This document shows, one piece after another, positions 34,572 to 42,997 of a stretch of DNA of 64,000 nt. Source of the stretch: Nocardia rhizosphaerihabitans (GTDB lineage: Bacteria; Actinomycetota; Actinomycetes; Mycobacteriales; Mycobacteriaceae); assembly GCF_014646295.1 (NCBI RefSeq), contig NZ_BMNE01000004.1, positions 880,320 to 944,319 on the forward strand. Reading direction: 5' to 3'. The translations under genes and the position numbers were made by a program. The number at the start of each line of letters is the position of its first letter. Position 1 is the stretch's first letter. The notes beneath the pieces are model-generated. The model saw only the letters and a program-made list of their open reading frames with translations, made no database searches and was not told the origin of the DNA.

Positions 34572-36133
34572 ACCCTCGCCGCCTTTCTGGACTGGGTGAA
34601 CAGCACATACGTCACCGGGACCGCGGCGACGATCATGATCAGCGCGTACGGCGCGGCGGCGGCGTAGTCGAGTTCGCCCGACAGGCCCCAGAACTGCATG
34701 GCCAGGGTGCGAGTTCCGTTGGGCGCCAACAGCAGTGTCGCGGTGAGCTCGGTGGACACGGCGACGAAGACGAGCGCGGCGGCCGACGCGGCGGCGGGGG
34801 CTGTCATCCGCAGGGTCACCCGGAAGAAAGTCGCCGCGGCCGACTCGCCCAGCGACCGCGACACCTCCTCCAGCCCGACCGGCACCTGCGCCAGCCCGGC
34901 CCGCACGCTCACCAGCGCGCGCGGGAGGAACATCAGGACGTAGGCGAGCACGACCAGCGTCGCGGTCTGATAGAGCGGCGGGGTCCAGCGGATGGTGACC
35001 GTCACCAGGGCCAGGGCGATCACGATCCCGGGCAGGGAACTGGTGATGTAGTTCGCACCTTCGACAACCCGGGCGAACCTGCCTGCCGAACGCACGGCGA
35101 TCCAGGCGACGGGAAACGCGCACAGCGTGGCAACCAGCGCGGCGGCCGCGGCCAACCCGATCGTCTGGCCCAGTGCCGTGCCGATCGTGGTCATGTCCCA
35201 CACGGCCGAGCCGCCCAGCCATAGCCAGCGCCCGATCGTCCACAGCGGCACACCCAGCGCGGCGACTACCACCGCGACCAGCACGCCGAACAGCGGAATC
35301 CGCCACCAGCCCAGGGCAATCGGCTTTGCCGCGCGTGGCGCGCCACTGCCCAGCCTGGCGTAGCGTGCGTTCCCGCGCAGCAGTGCCTCGCCGCCGAGCA
35401 GTGCCAGGCAGCACAGCACCAGGACACCGGCGAGCATGCTCCCGGCCGGACCGGCGAAACTGCTCTGATACTGCTCGAAGATGGCGGTGGTGAACGTGTC
35501 GTAGCGCAGCATCACGAACGCGCCGTACTCGGCGAGCAGATGCAGGCCGATCAGCAACGCGCCGCCGAGGATCGCCAACCGCAACTGCGGCACCACGATG
35601 CGCCAGAACACTTCCACCGGGCCGGAGCCGAGCGCGCGCGCGGACTCCTCGATCGCCGGATCGAGCCTGCGCAGCGTGGCGGCGACCGGCAGATACACCA
35701 GCGGGAAATACGACAGCGTGCAGACGACGACCGCGGCCGAGAGCCCGTGCATCGACGGGAACGCGCTCACCCAGCCGTAACTGTTGACGAACGCGGGCAC
35801 CGCCAGCGGCGCGACGAGCACCGGACCCCACCACGACCGACCCGGCACCTCGGTGCGCTCGACCAGCCAGGCCAGCCCGACCCCGAGCAGCACGCACACC
35901 GGCACCGTGCACACCACCAGGGCTCCGGTATTGCCCAGCAGCTCACCCACTCTCGGGCGGAACACCAGATCGGCGGCCTCGCCGAGCCCGGTGTCGAACA
36001 GGACCGAAACGATGTAGCCCAGCGGAATGAACGTCGCCGCGGTCAGCGTCAGCGCCGCGAGCGTGACGAACACCCCGGGCCGACCGACCCGGGGTGTTGT
36101 CGCCGACGGGGTCGGCTCGGCGAGCTGAACCAC
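34568..36133 (-). CDS. fbpB: Fe(III) ABC transporter permease, two fused BPD domains (FbpB-type)
   Basis: 521 residues, about 12 membrane helices in two similar halves, each with an EAA-type loop (ESARALGSGPVEVFWRIVVP in the first half and EVSRSLGESAAATFFRVTLR in the second), as in FbpB/SfuB. It forms the membrane channel for iron delivered by the lipoprotein encoded upstream. GTG 36133 directly follows the TAG of the binding-protein gene. Confidence 0.9.
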   Translation of the reverse strand: MVQLAEPTPSATTPRVGRPGVFVTLAALTLTAATFIPLGYIVSVLFDTGLGEAADLVFRPRVGELLGNTGALVVCTVPVCVLLGVGLAWLVERTEVPGRSWWGPVLVAPLAVPAFVNSYGWVSAFPSMHGLSAAVVVCTLSYFPLVYLPVAATLRRLDPAIEESARALGSGPVEVFWRIVVPQLRLAILGGALLIGLHLLAEYGAFVMLRYDTFTTAIFEQYQSSFAGPAGSMLAGVLVLCCLALLGGEALLRGNARYARLGSGAPRAAKPIALGWWRIPLFGVLVAVVVAALGVPLWTIGRWLWLGGSAVWDMTTIGTALGQTIGLAAAAALVATLCAFPVAWIAVRSAGRFARVVEGANYITSSLPGIVIALALVTVTIRWTPPLYQTATLVVLAYVLMFLPRALVSVRAGLAQVPVGLEEVSRSLGESAAATFFRVTLRMTAPAAASAAALVFVAVSTELTATLLLAPNGTRTLAMQFWGLSGELDYAAAAPYALIMIVAAVPVTYVLFTQSRKAARV

Positions 36134-37156
36134 CTACAGCAGTCCCGCCTCGGTCATCAGCTGGGTGACCTTCTTCGAGTCGAGGTTGCTCGGGTCGATC
36201 GCGGGCGCCTGCAGATCGGCCAGCGGCGGCAGGGCGGGATTCGCGGCGACGTCACTGGCGACCGGGTACTCCATCGAGGTGCCGTCGCGCAGGATCTCCT
36301 GGCCCTTCTTGCCGGTGACGAAGGCCAGGAACTTCTGCGCGGACTCCTGCTTCTTGCTCGACTTCAGCACGCCGCCGCCGGACACGCTGACGAAGGCGCC
36401 CGGATCCTGGTTCTTGAAGTAGTGCAGCGCGGTGTTGGCGCTGCCCTCCTTGGTCTTGGCCTGATCGCGGTACCAGTAGTAGTGGTAGATCACGCCACCT
36501 TCGGGATTACCGGCGTTGACCGCCTTCATGGTCGCCACATTGTTCTGCAGCGAGGTCGCGTTGGCCTTCATGCCCTGCAACCAGGACCGGGTGACGTCCT
36601 CGCCCTTCAGCGCGAGCAGGCCCGCCACGATCGCCTGGAAATCGGCGCCGGAGGTACCGGCGCCCCAGCGGCCTTTCCACTGCGGCTGTGCGAGATCCAG
36701 CAGCGAGGCGGGCAGTCCCGTGCTCGGCAGCTTGTCCCTGTTGTAGACGAAAACCGTTGCGCGGGCGGCGACCCCGGTCCACTTTCCGGTCGAGGGGCGG
36801 TACTGGGCAGGGACCTGGTCGAGCGTGGCCGTGTCGACGTCGGCGAACAGGCCTGCGTTCTCCACCAGTGCCATGGCGGGGGAGTTCTCGGTGAGGAAGG
36901 CGTCGGCGGGGGAGTTCGCGCCCTCGGCCACCAGCTGATTGCCCAGTGCGGTGTCGCCGCCCTGACGCAGGGTGACCTTGATACCGGTCTCCTTGGTGAA
37001 CGCCTCGGCCCACTCCTTGGTGAGCGACTCGTGCTGCGCGTTGTAGACGGTGATCTCGTCGGCATCGCCCGAGGGGGACGAGCAGGCGCTGACACCCAGC
37101 GCGGCCACCGCGATCGCCATCAGGCCGGCCAGAGGTTTCCAACTGCGCGACGTCAT
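36134..37156 (-). CDS. fbpA: Fe(III) ABC transporter substrate-binding lipoprotein (FbpA/FutA-type)
   Basis: 340 residues. Lipobox GVSAC at residues 21-25 gives a lipid-anchored binding protein. The mature part starts DEITVYNAQHESLTKEWAEA with the YNAQHE first iron site and has TENSPAMALVENAG, WGAGTSGADFQAIVAG and GGVIYHYYWYRDQAK, where the adjacent tyrosines are the expected Fe(III) ligands. First gene of the operon, with an IdeR box 31-49 bp upstream. Captures free ferric iron or iron released from chelates. Confidence 0.9.
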   Translation of the reverse strand: MTSRSWKPLAGLMAIAVAALGVSACSSPSGDADEITVYNAQHESLTKEWAEAFTKETGIKVTLRQGGDTALGNQLVAEGANSPADAFLTENSPAMALVENAGLFADVDTATLDQVPAQYRPSTGKWTGVAARATVFVYNRDKLPSTGLPASLLDLAQPQWKGRWGAGTSGADFQAIVAGLLALKGEDVTRSWLQGMKANATSLQNNVATMKAVNAGNPEGGVIYHYYWYRDQAKTKEGSANTALHYFKNQDPGAFVSVSGGGVLKSSKKQESAQKFLAFVTGKKGQEILRDGTSMEYPVASDVAANPALPPLADLQAPAIDPSNLDSKKVTQLMTEAGLL

Positions 37157-37186
37157 CCGCGTCCTTCCCGCAAAGGGTCCCCATCC

Positions 37187-37205
37187 TATGATGAGGCTTG
37201 CCTAA
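37187..37205 (-). promoter_or_regulatory. IdeR/DtxR iron box of the fbpABC operon
   Basis: On the minus strand TTAGGCAAGCCTCATCATA matches the IdeR consensus at about 15 of 19 positions, 31 bp before the fbpA start. Iron-bound IdeR would repress the operon. Confidence 0.65.
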
Positions 37206-37291
37206 GCAAGATACCCGCATGATGTACGCGGAAGCGAACGGCGGGCATTTCAGGACAGGCCGGAGAAATCCCGTGCGACCGCGTGCTTGCG

Positions 37292-37882
37292 TCAGTGTTT
37301 GGTGGCAGGCACCGAGCAGATCTTCCAGGTGCCGTTTTCCTTCTTGAGGTGCTCCTCGGTGCTGTCCTCGGTATTGGGCTCTTCGCCCGCCACGGACAGG
37401 GTCAGCTGGCCGACCACCGTCGCCTTGGCGGTGTCGCCGGTGATGACGATGTCCTCGACCTTGTCGATGGTCACCGAGACGGTCGCGGCATCGAACTGCT
37501 GACGCTGCTCCGGGGTGAGATTGTCGATCTCGGTGCGGTCGGCCTCGCACGCCAGCTGCGCGGCCGCGATGAATCCGTCGGCGCCGAGCGTGTCGTAGAA
37601 ATCGCGAATCGCGACCTCGATCTGCTTCTCGTCCGAGGCCAGCGGCGTGCGCCCCTGCACGGTGAGCACGATGCCGGCGATCAGCGCACCGAGCACCACC
37701 AGCGCGACAACGCCCAGCGCGATGAACAGCCCGGTCCGGTTCTTCTTGGGCGGCTGCTGCGGCGGGAAGACATCGGGATTGCCGGGCGGGGGAGTCTGGC
37801 CGGGTCCGAAGCCCGCGTGCGGGTATCCGGGCGGCCCGGACGGCATCTCGGGCGGCTGCTGGCCTTCGGGGGGATTCGTCAT
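37292..37882 (-). CDS. Membrane-anchored exported protein with Pro-rich cytosolic head (DUF4878-like)
   Basis: 196 residues. Residues 1-50 are Pro/Gly/Gln-rich (GQQPPEMPSGPPGYPHAGFG), residues 50-75 one membrane helix (TGLFIALGVVALVVLGALIA), and 80-196 an extracellular domain (EKQIEVAIRDFYDTLGADGF, two cysteines, WKICSVPATKH). Such proteins with a wobbly N-terminus and a nuclear-transport-factor-2-like outside domain are common in Nocardia and Mycobacterium; function unknown. Confidence 0.75.
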   Translation of the reverse strand: MTNPPEGQQPPEMPSGPPGYPHAGFGPGQTPPPGNPDVFPPQQPPKKNRTGLFIALGVVALVVLGALIAGIVLTVQGRTPLASDEKQIEVAIRDFYDTLGADGFIAAAQLACEADRTEIDNLTPEQRQQFDAATVSVTIDKVEDIVITGDTAKATVVGQLTLSVAGEEPNTEDSTEEHLKKENGTWKICSVPATKH

Positions 37883-37958
37883 GCCTCGCTCCTGATGTCA
37901 TCGGGGCGAGGCCCCGAAACCAGTGGAACCGTGCGTGAACAACCTGAATCAAACAAAC

Positions 37959-37986
37959 GAGGCCCCGACCGAACGGACGGGGCCTC
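37959..37986 (-). terminator. Terminator of tRNA-Arg
   Basis: GAGGCCCCG / CGGGGCCTC form a 9-bp stem. On the minus strand it follows the tRNA by 7 bp and is trailed by GTTTGTTTG. Confidence 0.75.
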
Positions 37987-37992
37987 GAAATG

Positions 37993-38065
37993 TGCCCTCG
38001 GCAGGATTCGAACCTGCGGCCTTCTGCTCCGGAGGCAGACGCTCTATCCCCTGAGCTACGAGGGC
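37993..38065 (-). tRNA. tRNA-Arg (anticodon CCG)
   Basis: Minus-strand cloverleaf: acceptor GCCCTCG/CGAGGGC, D arm GCTCAGGGGATAGAGC, anticodon loop CTCCGGA (anticodon CCG), T arm with GGTTCGAATCC, discriminator A. 73 nt, CCA not encoded. Confidence 0.95.
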
Positions 38066-38130
38066 GGGATAGATGCCGGTCGCTGTGTGGCGATCGGGCA
38101 GCGACAGCGTATCGCATCGAGTGCGGTGCG

Positions 38131-38170
38131 CCAAAAACGGTGCCGGACCGGGCGGTTGACCCGGTCCGGC
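38131..38170 (-). terminator. Intrinsic terminator of the DUF3105-DUF305 operon
   Basis: A perfect 11-bp stem GCCGGACCGGG / CCCGGTCCGGC (38142-38152 and 38160-38170) begins 5 bp past the DUF305 stop. On the minus strand it is followed by a run of five T. Confidence 0.85.
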
Positions 38171-38174
38171 TCGC

Positions 38175-38906
38175 TCAGCTCAGCGGCAGCGGGCTCGCGC
38201 CGCGGGCGGCCAGCATGCTCGTCATCAGCTGGGACTCGCCCTCCTGGGTCTTGGACATCTGCGCGGCCAGGACGCGCACCTCGGTGGTGTCGGCGTGCTC
38301 GGCGGCGTAGTCGAGCATCGGCACACCGCCCTGGTGGTGGCGCAGCATCAGCTGCAGGAACAGCGTGTCCATGGCGGGGCCGGTGGACTGCCGCAGCGCG
38401 GTCATCTCCTCCTGGCTCGCCATGCCGGGCATCGACGTCATCGGGCCCGACATCTCGTGCCCGGTCGTCGTACCGCCGTGGCCGTGCGAGCCAGAGCCGT
38501 GGTCGGTCATCCAGCCCATGTAGCCGTCGACGTTCTGGTTGGGTTCGCCCCACAGCTGCAACCAGCCCTGCATCCGGCCGATCTGATTCTGCTGGGTGGT
38601 GAGGATGTCGTAGGCGAGCCTGCGCACGTCGTTGTCGGTCGAGCCGATCAGCGCCGCACCCGCCATGTCGACCGCCTGCGCGTGGTGCGCCGACATGTCC
38701 TGGCTGAACCCCACGTCGACAGGGCCGGGTGCGGGCGTCTCGGTCTTGTCCAGCGGCAGCCGCAGCAGCACGCCGGCCACGGCGCCGAGCAGGAGCAGGC
38801 CGATCGCGCCGAGGACGAGGATCGCCCCGGCCGGGCGACGCGGGCCCGGCTCGGCAGCGGTGTCGTCGGTGTTGTCGTCGGGGTCGACCGCGGTATCGGT
38901 GCCCAC
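38175..38906 (-). CDS. DUF305 protein, membrane-anchored, possible copper-binding
   Basis: 243 residues from GTG 38906, sharing one base with the stop of the DUF3105 gene. One membrane helix at about 27-50 (GAILVLGAIGLLLLGAVAGV), then an extracellular DUF305 domain: DMSAHHAQAVDMA, MLRHHQGGVPMLDYA and a His/Gly/Met stretch HGSGSHGHGG then MSGPMTSMPGMAS. DUF305 is a four-helix fold with His and Met that binds copper in CopM. Metal binding here is inference. Cotranscribed with DUF3105, a pair common in actinobacteria. Confidence 0.85.
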   Translation of the reverse strand: MGTDTAVDPDDNTDDTAAEPGPRRPAGAILVLGAIGLLLLGAVAGVLLRLPLDKTETPAPGPVDVGFSQDMSAHHAQAVDMAGAALIGSTDNDVRRLAYDILTTQQNQIGRMQGWLQLWGEPNQNVDGYMGWMTDHGSGSHGHGGTTTGHEMSGPMTSMPGMASQEEMTALRQSTGPAMDTLFLQLMLRHHQGGVPMLDYAAEHADTTEVRVLAAQMSKTQEGESQLMTSMLAARGASPLPLS

Positions 38907-39787
38907 TACTGGCCCGCGGGCTGGGTGCCCGGCAGTTGGAGGCCGCCGGGGAGGCCCGGCAGACCCGCGCCCCCGCCGAGCTCGGACTGGTCCTGGGTCA
39001 GGCCCTTGCCGTCCATCGGCACGGCCTCGGGGCCGTACGGCGCCGGGTCGAACGGCGGCGGGTTGTTGGCGTCGAAGATCGGGTTCGAGCAGCTCGCGCC
39101 GACCTCGGGGTAGGCGTACGGGTTCTCGCGCAGCGCGGAGATGAACTGCTTGATTCGCGCGTCGTCGGCGGATTCGAGCTTGAGCTGGTGACCCCACGAC
39201 TGCAGCGCGATCGGCGCGTCCAGGCCCGGGTACGGCGACATCAGCGAGTACTGACGGCCCTTGACGAAGTTCGACAGCTTCTCCACACCCGCGGCGTCGA
39301 CCTTGTCCGGGTTGTAGGCGATCCAGACCGCGCCGTGCTCGAGCGAGTGCACCGCGTTCTCCATGCGGATCGGCTTGGCGTACACGGTGCCGGTGCAGTT
39401 GGCCCACGCGCCGTCGTGCGGGCCGCCGTAGGCGGGCGCCTTGTCGTAGGCGACGCGCTGGGTCGACGTCACGTGCAGACCGGCCGGGTAGTCCTGCTTG
39501 ACGACGCCCTCGATCTTCGTCGACGGGTCCTGGTTCTCCTTGGACGCCACCCATTCCTTGAGGTCGGTCTGGGCTTCCCGGATGGCGGCCTGGTCCAGGT
39601 ACTTGGGCACCAGGCTGTAGGCCAGCAGGCCGATCAACGCGACGATGGCCACACCGGCGCCCAGCAGGGCCCAGGGGAATTCTCGCTTCTTACCGGGAAG
39701 CTTGCCTTTGCCGGGTTTGCGGGACGGAGACGACTTCCCCGCGGCCCGGACGGCCTTGGCTGATGTGGCGCTGGTCCTGCTCGGCAT
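38906..39787 (-). CDS. DUF3105 protein, single-pass membrane anchored
   Basis: 293 residues from ATG 39787. Basic N-terminus (SPSRKPGKGKLPGKKRE), one membrane helix (PWALLGAGVAIVALIGLLAY), then the extracellular DUF3105 domain with YGGPHDGAWANCTGTVYAKP, HSLEHGAVWIAYNPD and SPYPGLDAPIALQSWGHQLK. Two conserved histidines and two cysteines (WANC, ASCSN) could bind a metal. Function unknown. Operon partner of the DUF305 gene; a metal-related job is inference. Confidence 0.85.
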   Translation of the reverse strand: MPSRTSATSAKAVRAAGKSSPSRKPGKGKLPGKKREFPWALLGAGVAIVALIGLLAYSLVPKYLDQAAIREAQTDLKEWVASKENQDPSTKIEGVVKQDYPAGLHVTSTQRVAYDKAPAYGGPHDGAWANCTGTVYAKPIRMENAVHSLEHGAVWIAYNPDKVDAAGVEKLSNFVKGRQYSLMSPYPGLDAPIALQSWGHQLKLESADDARIKQFISALRENPYAYPEVGASCSNPIFDANNPPPFDPAPYGPEAVPMDGKGLTQDQSELGGGAGLPGLPGGLQLPGTQPAGQ

Positions 39788-39876
39788 CGCTCGTTGTGCT
39801 CTTTCGACGTGTGGATCGGGACGTTCGTACCGGGCGGTCGTGGTTGCGAGGCGCCCAGCCAATAGGATAGAGACTC

Positions 39877-41538
39877 GTGACTCCAGCTGACCTTGCAGAT
39901 CTCCTTCGCACCACCGCCGCGAAGGTGCTTGTCGAACGTGGACTGGACTCGTCGGTCCTGCCCGAGCAGGTCACAGTGGAGCGTCCGCGCAACCCCGAAC
40001 ACGGCGACTATGCCACGAATGTGGCGATGCAGGTGGCCAAGCGGGCCGGAACCAATCCGCGTGAGCTGGCCGGCTGGCTGGCCGAGGCCCTGTCCGCGAC
40101 CGACGGCATCGAGGTGGCCGACGTCGCGGGTCCCGGCTTCCTCAACATCCGCCTCGCCGCCTCGGCGCAGGGCGTGATCGTCACGCAGATCCTGGCCGCT
40201 GGCGAGAAGTTCGGCACCGGCGCCGCGCTGTCCGGCACCAAGATCAACCTGGAGTTCGTCTCCGCCAACCCGACCGGTCCCGTGCACCTCGGTGGTACCC
40301 GCTGGGCCTCCGTCGGTGACGCGCTGGGCCGCATCCTGGCCGCCCAGGGCGCCGACGTGACCCGCGAGTACTACTTCAACGACCACGGCGCGCAGATCGA
40401 CCGCTTCGCGAAGTCGCTGGTCGCGGCCGCCCTCGGCGAGCCGACCCCGGCCGACGGTTACGCGGGCGAGTACATCCAGGAGATCAGCTCCGGCATCGTC
40501 GCGGCCTACCCCGACGCGCTCACCCTGCCCGCCGACGAGCGGCACGAGCTGTTCCGTCGCGAGGGTGTGCAGCAGATGTTCGCCCAGATCAAGCAGGATC
40601 TGCATGACTTCGGTACCGACTTCGACGTGTACTTCAACGAGAGCGAACTGTTCGCCTCGGGCGCCGTCGAGCAGGCCGTCGAACAGCTGAAGAACTCGGG
40701 CAACCTGTACGAGAAGGACGGCGCCTGGTGGATCGCGTCCACCGAGTTCGGCGACGACAAGGACCGCGTCGTCCTCAAGAGCGACGGCAACGCCGCCTAC
40801 ATCGCCGGTGACATCGCCTACTTCCAGAACAAGCGCGCGCGTGGCTTCGACCTGGCCATCTACATGCTCGGCGCCGACCACCACGGCTACATCGGCCGCC
40901 TCAAGGCCGCCGCGGCCGCCTTCGGCGACAACCCCGACACCGTCGAGGTGCTGATCGGGCAGATGGTGAACCTGGTCCGCGACGGCCAGGCCGTGAAGAT
41001 GAGCAAGCGCGCCGGCACCGTGGTGACGCTGAACGACCTGGTCGAGCAGATCGGCGTCGACGCCGCCCGCTACTCGCTGGTGCGCTCCTCGGTGAACTCG
41101 AGCATCGACATCGATCTCGACCTGTGGACCAAGGCGAGCAGCGAGAACCCGGTCTACTACGTGCAGTACGCGCACTCGCGGACCAACAGCATCATCGGCA
41201 ACGCCGCGAAGTACGCCGAATTCGCTTCCGTCGAACCGGATTTCGCGCTGATGGCCTCGGCCCGCGAAGGCGATCTGATCCGCACCCTCGGTGATTTCCC
41301 GCGCGTGGTCGCCACCGCCGCCGAGACCCGCGAACCGCACCGCATCGCCCGCTACCTCGAAGAACTGGCCGGTGTCTACCACCCGTTCCAGTCCGACGAC
41401 GACATGCGCGTGCTGCCCAAGGGCGACGACGCCGTCACCCCTCTCAATGCCGCCCGGCTCGAACTGGTCAAGGCGACCCGTCAGGTGCTGGCCAACGGCC
41501 TCGCCCTGCTCGGCGTCAGCGCACCGGAGCGCATGTGA
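39877..41538 (+). CDS. argS: Arginyl-tRNA synthetase
   Basis: 553 residues from GTG 39877. N-terminal Arg-tRNA additional domain, HIGH-like motif in ANPTGPVHLGGTRWASVGDA (from residue 130), KMSK motif KMSKRAGTVV (Lys374-Lys377), and the C-terminal anticodon-binding domain (SRTNSIIGNAAKYAE, DDDMRVLPKGDDAVT, ERM end). Charges tRNA-Arg. Heads the argS-lysA-hom-thrC-thrB cluster, a gene order well known in actinobacteria. Confidence 0.97.
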   Translation: MTPADLADLLRTTAAKVLVERGLDSSVLPEQVTVERPRNPEHGDYATNVAMQVAKRAGTNPRELAGWLAEALSATDGIEVADVAGPGFLNIRLAASAQGVIVTQILAAGEKFGTGAALSGTKINLEFVSANPTGPVHLGGTRWASVGDALGRILAAQGADVTREYYFNDHGAQIDRFAKSLVAAALGEPTPADGYAGEYIQEISSGIVAAYPDALTLPADERHELFRREGVQQMFAQIKQDLHDFGTDFDVYFNESELFASGAVEQAVEQLKNSGNLYEKDGAWWIASTEFGDDKDRVVLKSDGNAAYIAGDIAYFQNKRARGFDLAIYMLGADHHGYIGRLKAAAAAFGDNPDTVEVLIGQMVNLVRDGQAVKMSKRAGTVVTLNDLVEQIGVDAARYSLVRSSVNSSIDIDLDLWTKASSENPVYYVQYAHSRTNSIIGNAAKYAEFASVEPDFALMASAREGDLIRTLGDFPRVVATAAETREPHRIARYLEELAGVYHPFQSDDDMRVLPKGDDAVTPLNAARLELVKATRQVLANGLALLGVSAPERM

Positions 41539-41572
41539 ACACCGGCGAGCTTTTCAGGAAGGACGCACAACT

Positions 41573-42997
41573 GTGAGTGGTGCACACCCGGCCGGTCCCC
41601 GGCACGCAGAGATTCCGCACGCCCCGAGCCTGGCCGAGCGCCCGACCGATCCCAGCGAGATGATCGACCTGCCCGCCAACGTGTGGCCGCGCAATGCCAC
41701 CCGCGGCGAGGACGGCGTCGTCCGGATCGCCGGCGTGCCCGTCACCGAGCTGGTCCAGCAGTACGGCACCCCGCTGTTCGTGGTCGACGAGGACGACTTC
41801 CGCTCGCGCTGCCGCGACATGGTGCGCGCGTTCGGGCCGACGGCCCGCGTGCACTACGCGTCCAAGGCGTTCCTGTGCGGTGAGATCGCGCGCTGGATCC
41901 GCGACGAGGGTCTCTCGCTCGACGTCTGCTCCGGTGGCGAGCTGGCCATCGCGCTGCACGCCGGTTTCCCGGCCGAGCGCATCGCGCTGCACGGCAACAA
42001 CAAGTCGGTGCCCGAGCTCGAGACCGCGGTCGCCACGGGCGTCGGGCACGTGGTCGTAGACTCGCTCTACGAGATCGAGCGGCTCGAAGCGGTCGCGGGC
42101 GCGGCGGGCGTGGTCCAGGACGTGCTGGTCCGGGTCACCGTCGGCGTCGAGGCGCACACCCACGAGTACATCTCCACCGCCCATGAGGACCAGAAGTTCG
42201 GCTTCTCGATCGCCGGTGGCGACGCCATGGAGGCGCTGGCCCGCGTCTTCGAGGCCGACAACCTGCGCCTGGTCGGCCTGCACAGCCACATCGGCTCGCA
42301 GATCTTCGAGCTCGACGGCTTCGAGATCGCCGCGCGCCGCATGCTCGGCCTGCTCCGCGAGGCCATCGACAAATTCGGTATCGAGCGCACCGCGCAGATT
42401 TCCACCCTTGATCTGGGCGGTGGCCTCGGTATCTCGTACCTGCCGAGCGACAACCCGCCGCCGCTGGACGAGTTCGCCGCCAACCTGCGCGGCCTGGTCG
42501 CCGCCGAGGCCGCCCGCGCCGGGCTGCCCGAGCCGACCATCGCCGTCGAGCCGGGCCGTGCCATCGCCGGTCCGGGCACCGTCACCCTGTACGAGGTCGG
42601 CACCATCAAGGACGTCGAACTCGACGGTGGTGCGCGCCGCCGCTACGTCAGCGTGGACGGTGGCATGAGCGACAATATCCGCCCCGCGCTGTACCAGGCC
42701 GATTACGATTGCCGTCTGGTCTCGCGCTCGTCGGATGCGCATGCGGTCGTCGCGCGCGTGGTCGGAAAGCATTGCGAGAGTGGCGATATCGTCATTCGCG
42801 ACACCTGGATGCCTGCCGACGCCGGCCCGGGTGACCTGGTCGCCGTGGCGGCGACCGGCGCGTACTGCTATTCGATGTCGAGCCGCTACAACCAGCTCAC
42901 CCGGCCCGCCGTGGTCGCGGTGCGTGACGGTGTGGCGCGACTGATTCTGCGCCGGGAAACGGTGGCGGACCTGCTCAGCCTGGAGGTAGAAGGATGA
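41573..42997 (+). CDS. lysA: Diaminopimelate decarboxylase
   Basis: 474 residues from GTG 41573, preceded by CAGGAAGGA. Fold III PLP enzyme: HYASKAFLCGEIARW with Schiff-base Lys98, DVCSGGELAIAL, GLHSHIGSQIFELDGFEIAA, LDLGGGLGISY, EPGRAIAGPGTVTLYEVG and SVDGGMSDNIRPALYQ at the dimer interface. Makes L-lysine from meso-diaminopimelate. The N-terminal 40-residue extension is typical of actinobacterial LysA. ATGA overlap with hom. Confidence 0.97.
   Translation: MSGAHPAGPRHAEIPHAPSLAERPTDPSEMIDLPANVWPRNATRGEDGVVRIAGVPVTELVQQYGTPLFVVDEDDFRSRCRDMVRAFGPTARVHYASKAFLCGEIARWIRDEGLSLDVCSGGELAIALHAGFPAERIALHGNNKSVPELETAVATGVGHVVVDSLYEIERLEAVAGAAGVVQDVLVRVTVGVEAHTHEYISTAHEDQKFGFSIAGGDAMEALARVFEADNLRLVGLHSHIGSQIFELDGFEIAARRMLGLLREAIDKFGIERTAQISTLDLGGGLGISYLPSDNPPPLDEFAANLRGLVAAEAARAGLPEPTIAVEPGRAIAGPGTVTLYEVGTIKDVELDGGARRRYVSVDGGMSDNIRPALYQADYDCRLVSRSSDAHAVVARVVGKHCESGDIVIRDTWMPADAGPGDLVAVAATGAYCYSMSSRYNQLTRPAVVAVRDGVARLILRRETVADLLSLEVEG

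Noticed and set aside
37901..37917. Hairpin TCGGGGCGAGGCCCCGA upstream of the DUF4878-like gene as a riboswitch
   Set aside because: Too short and simple; no conserved aptamer elements seen.
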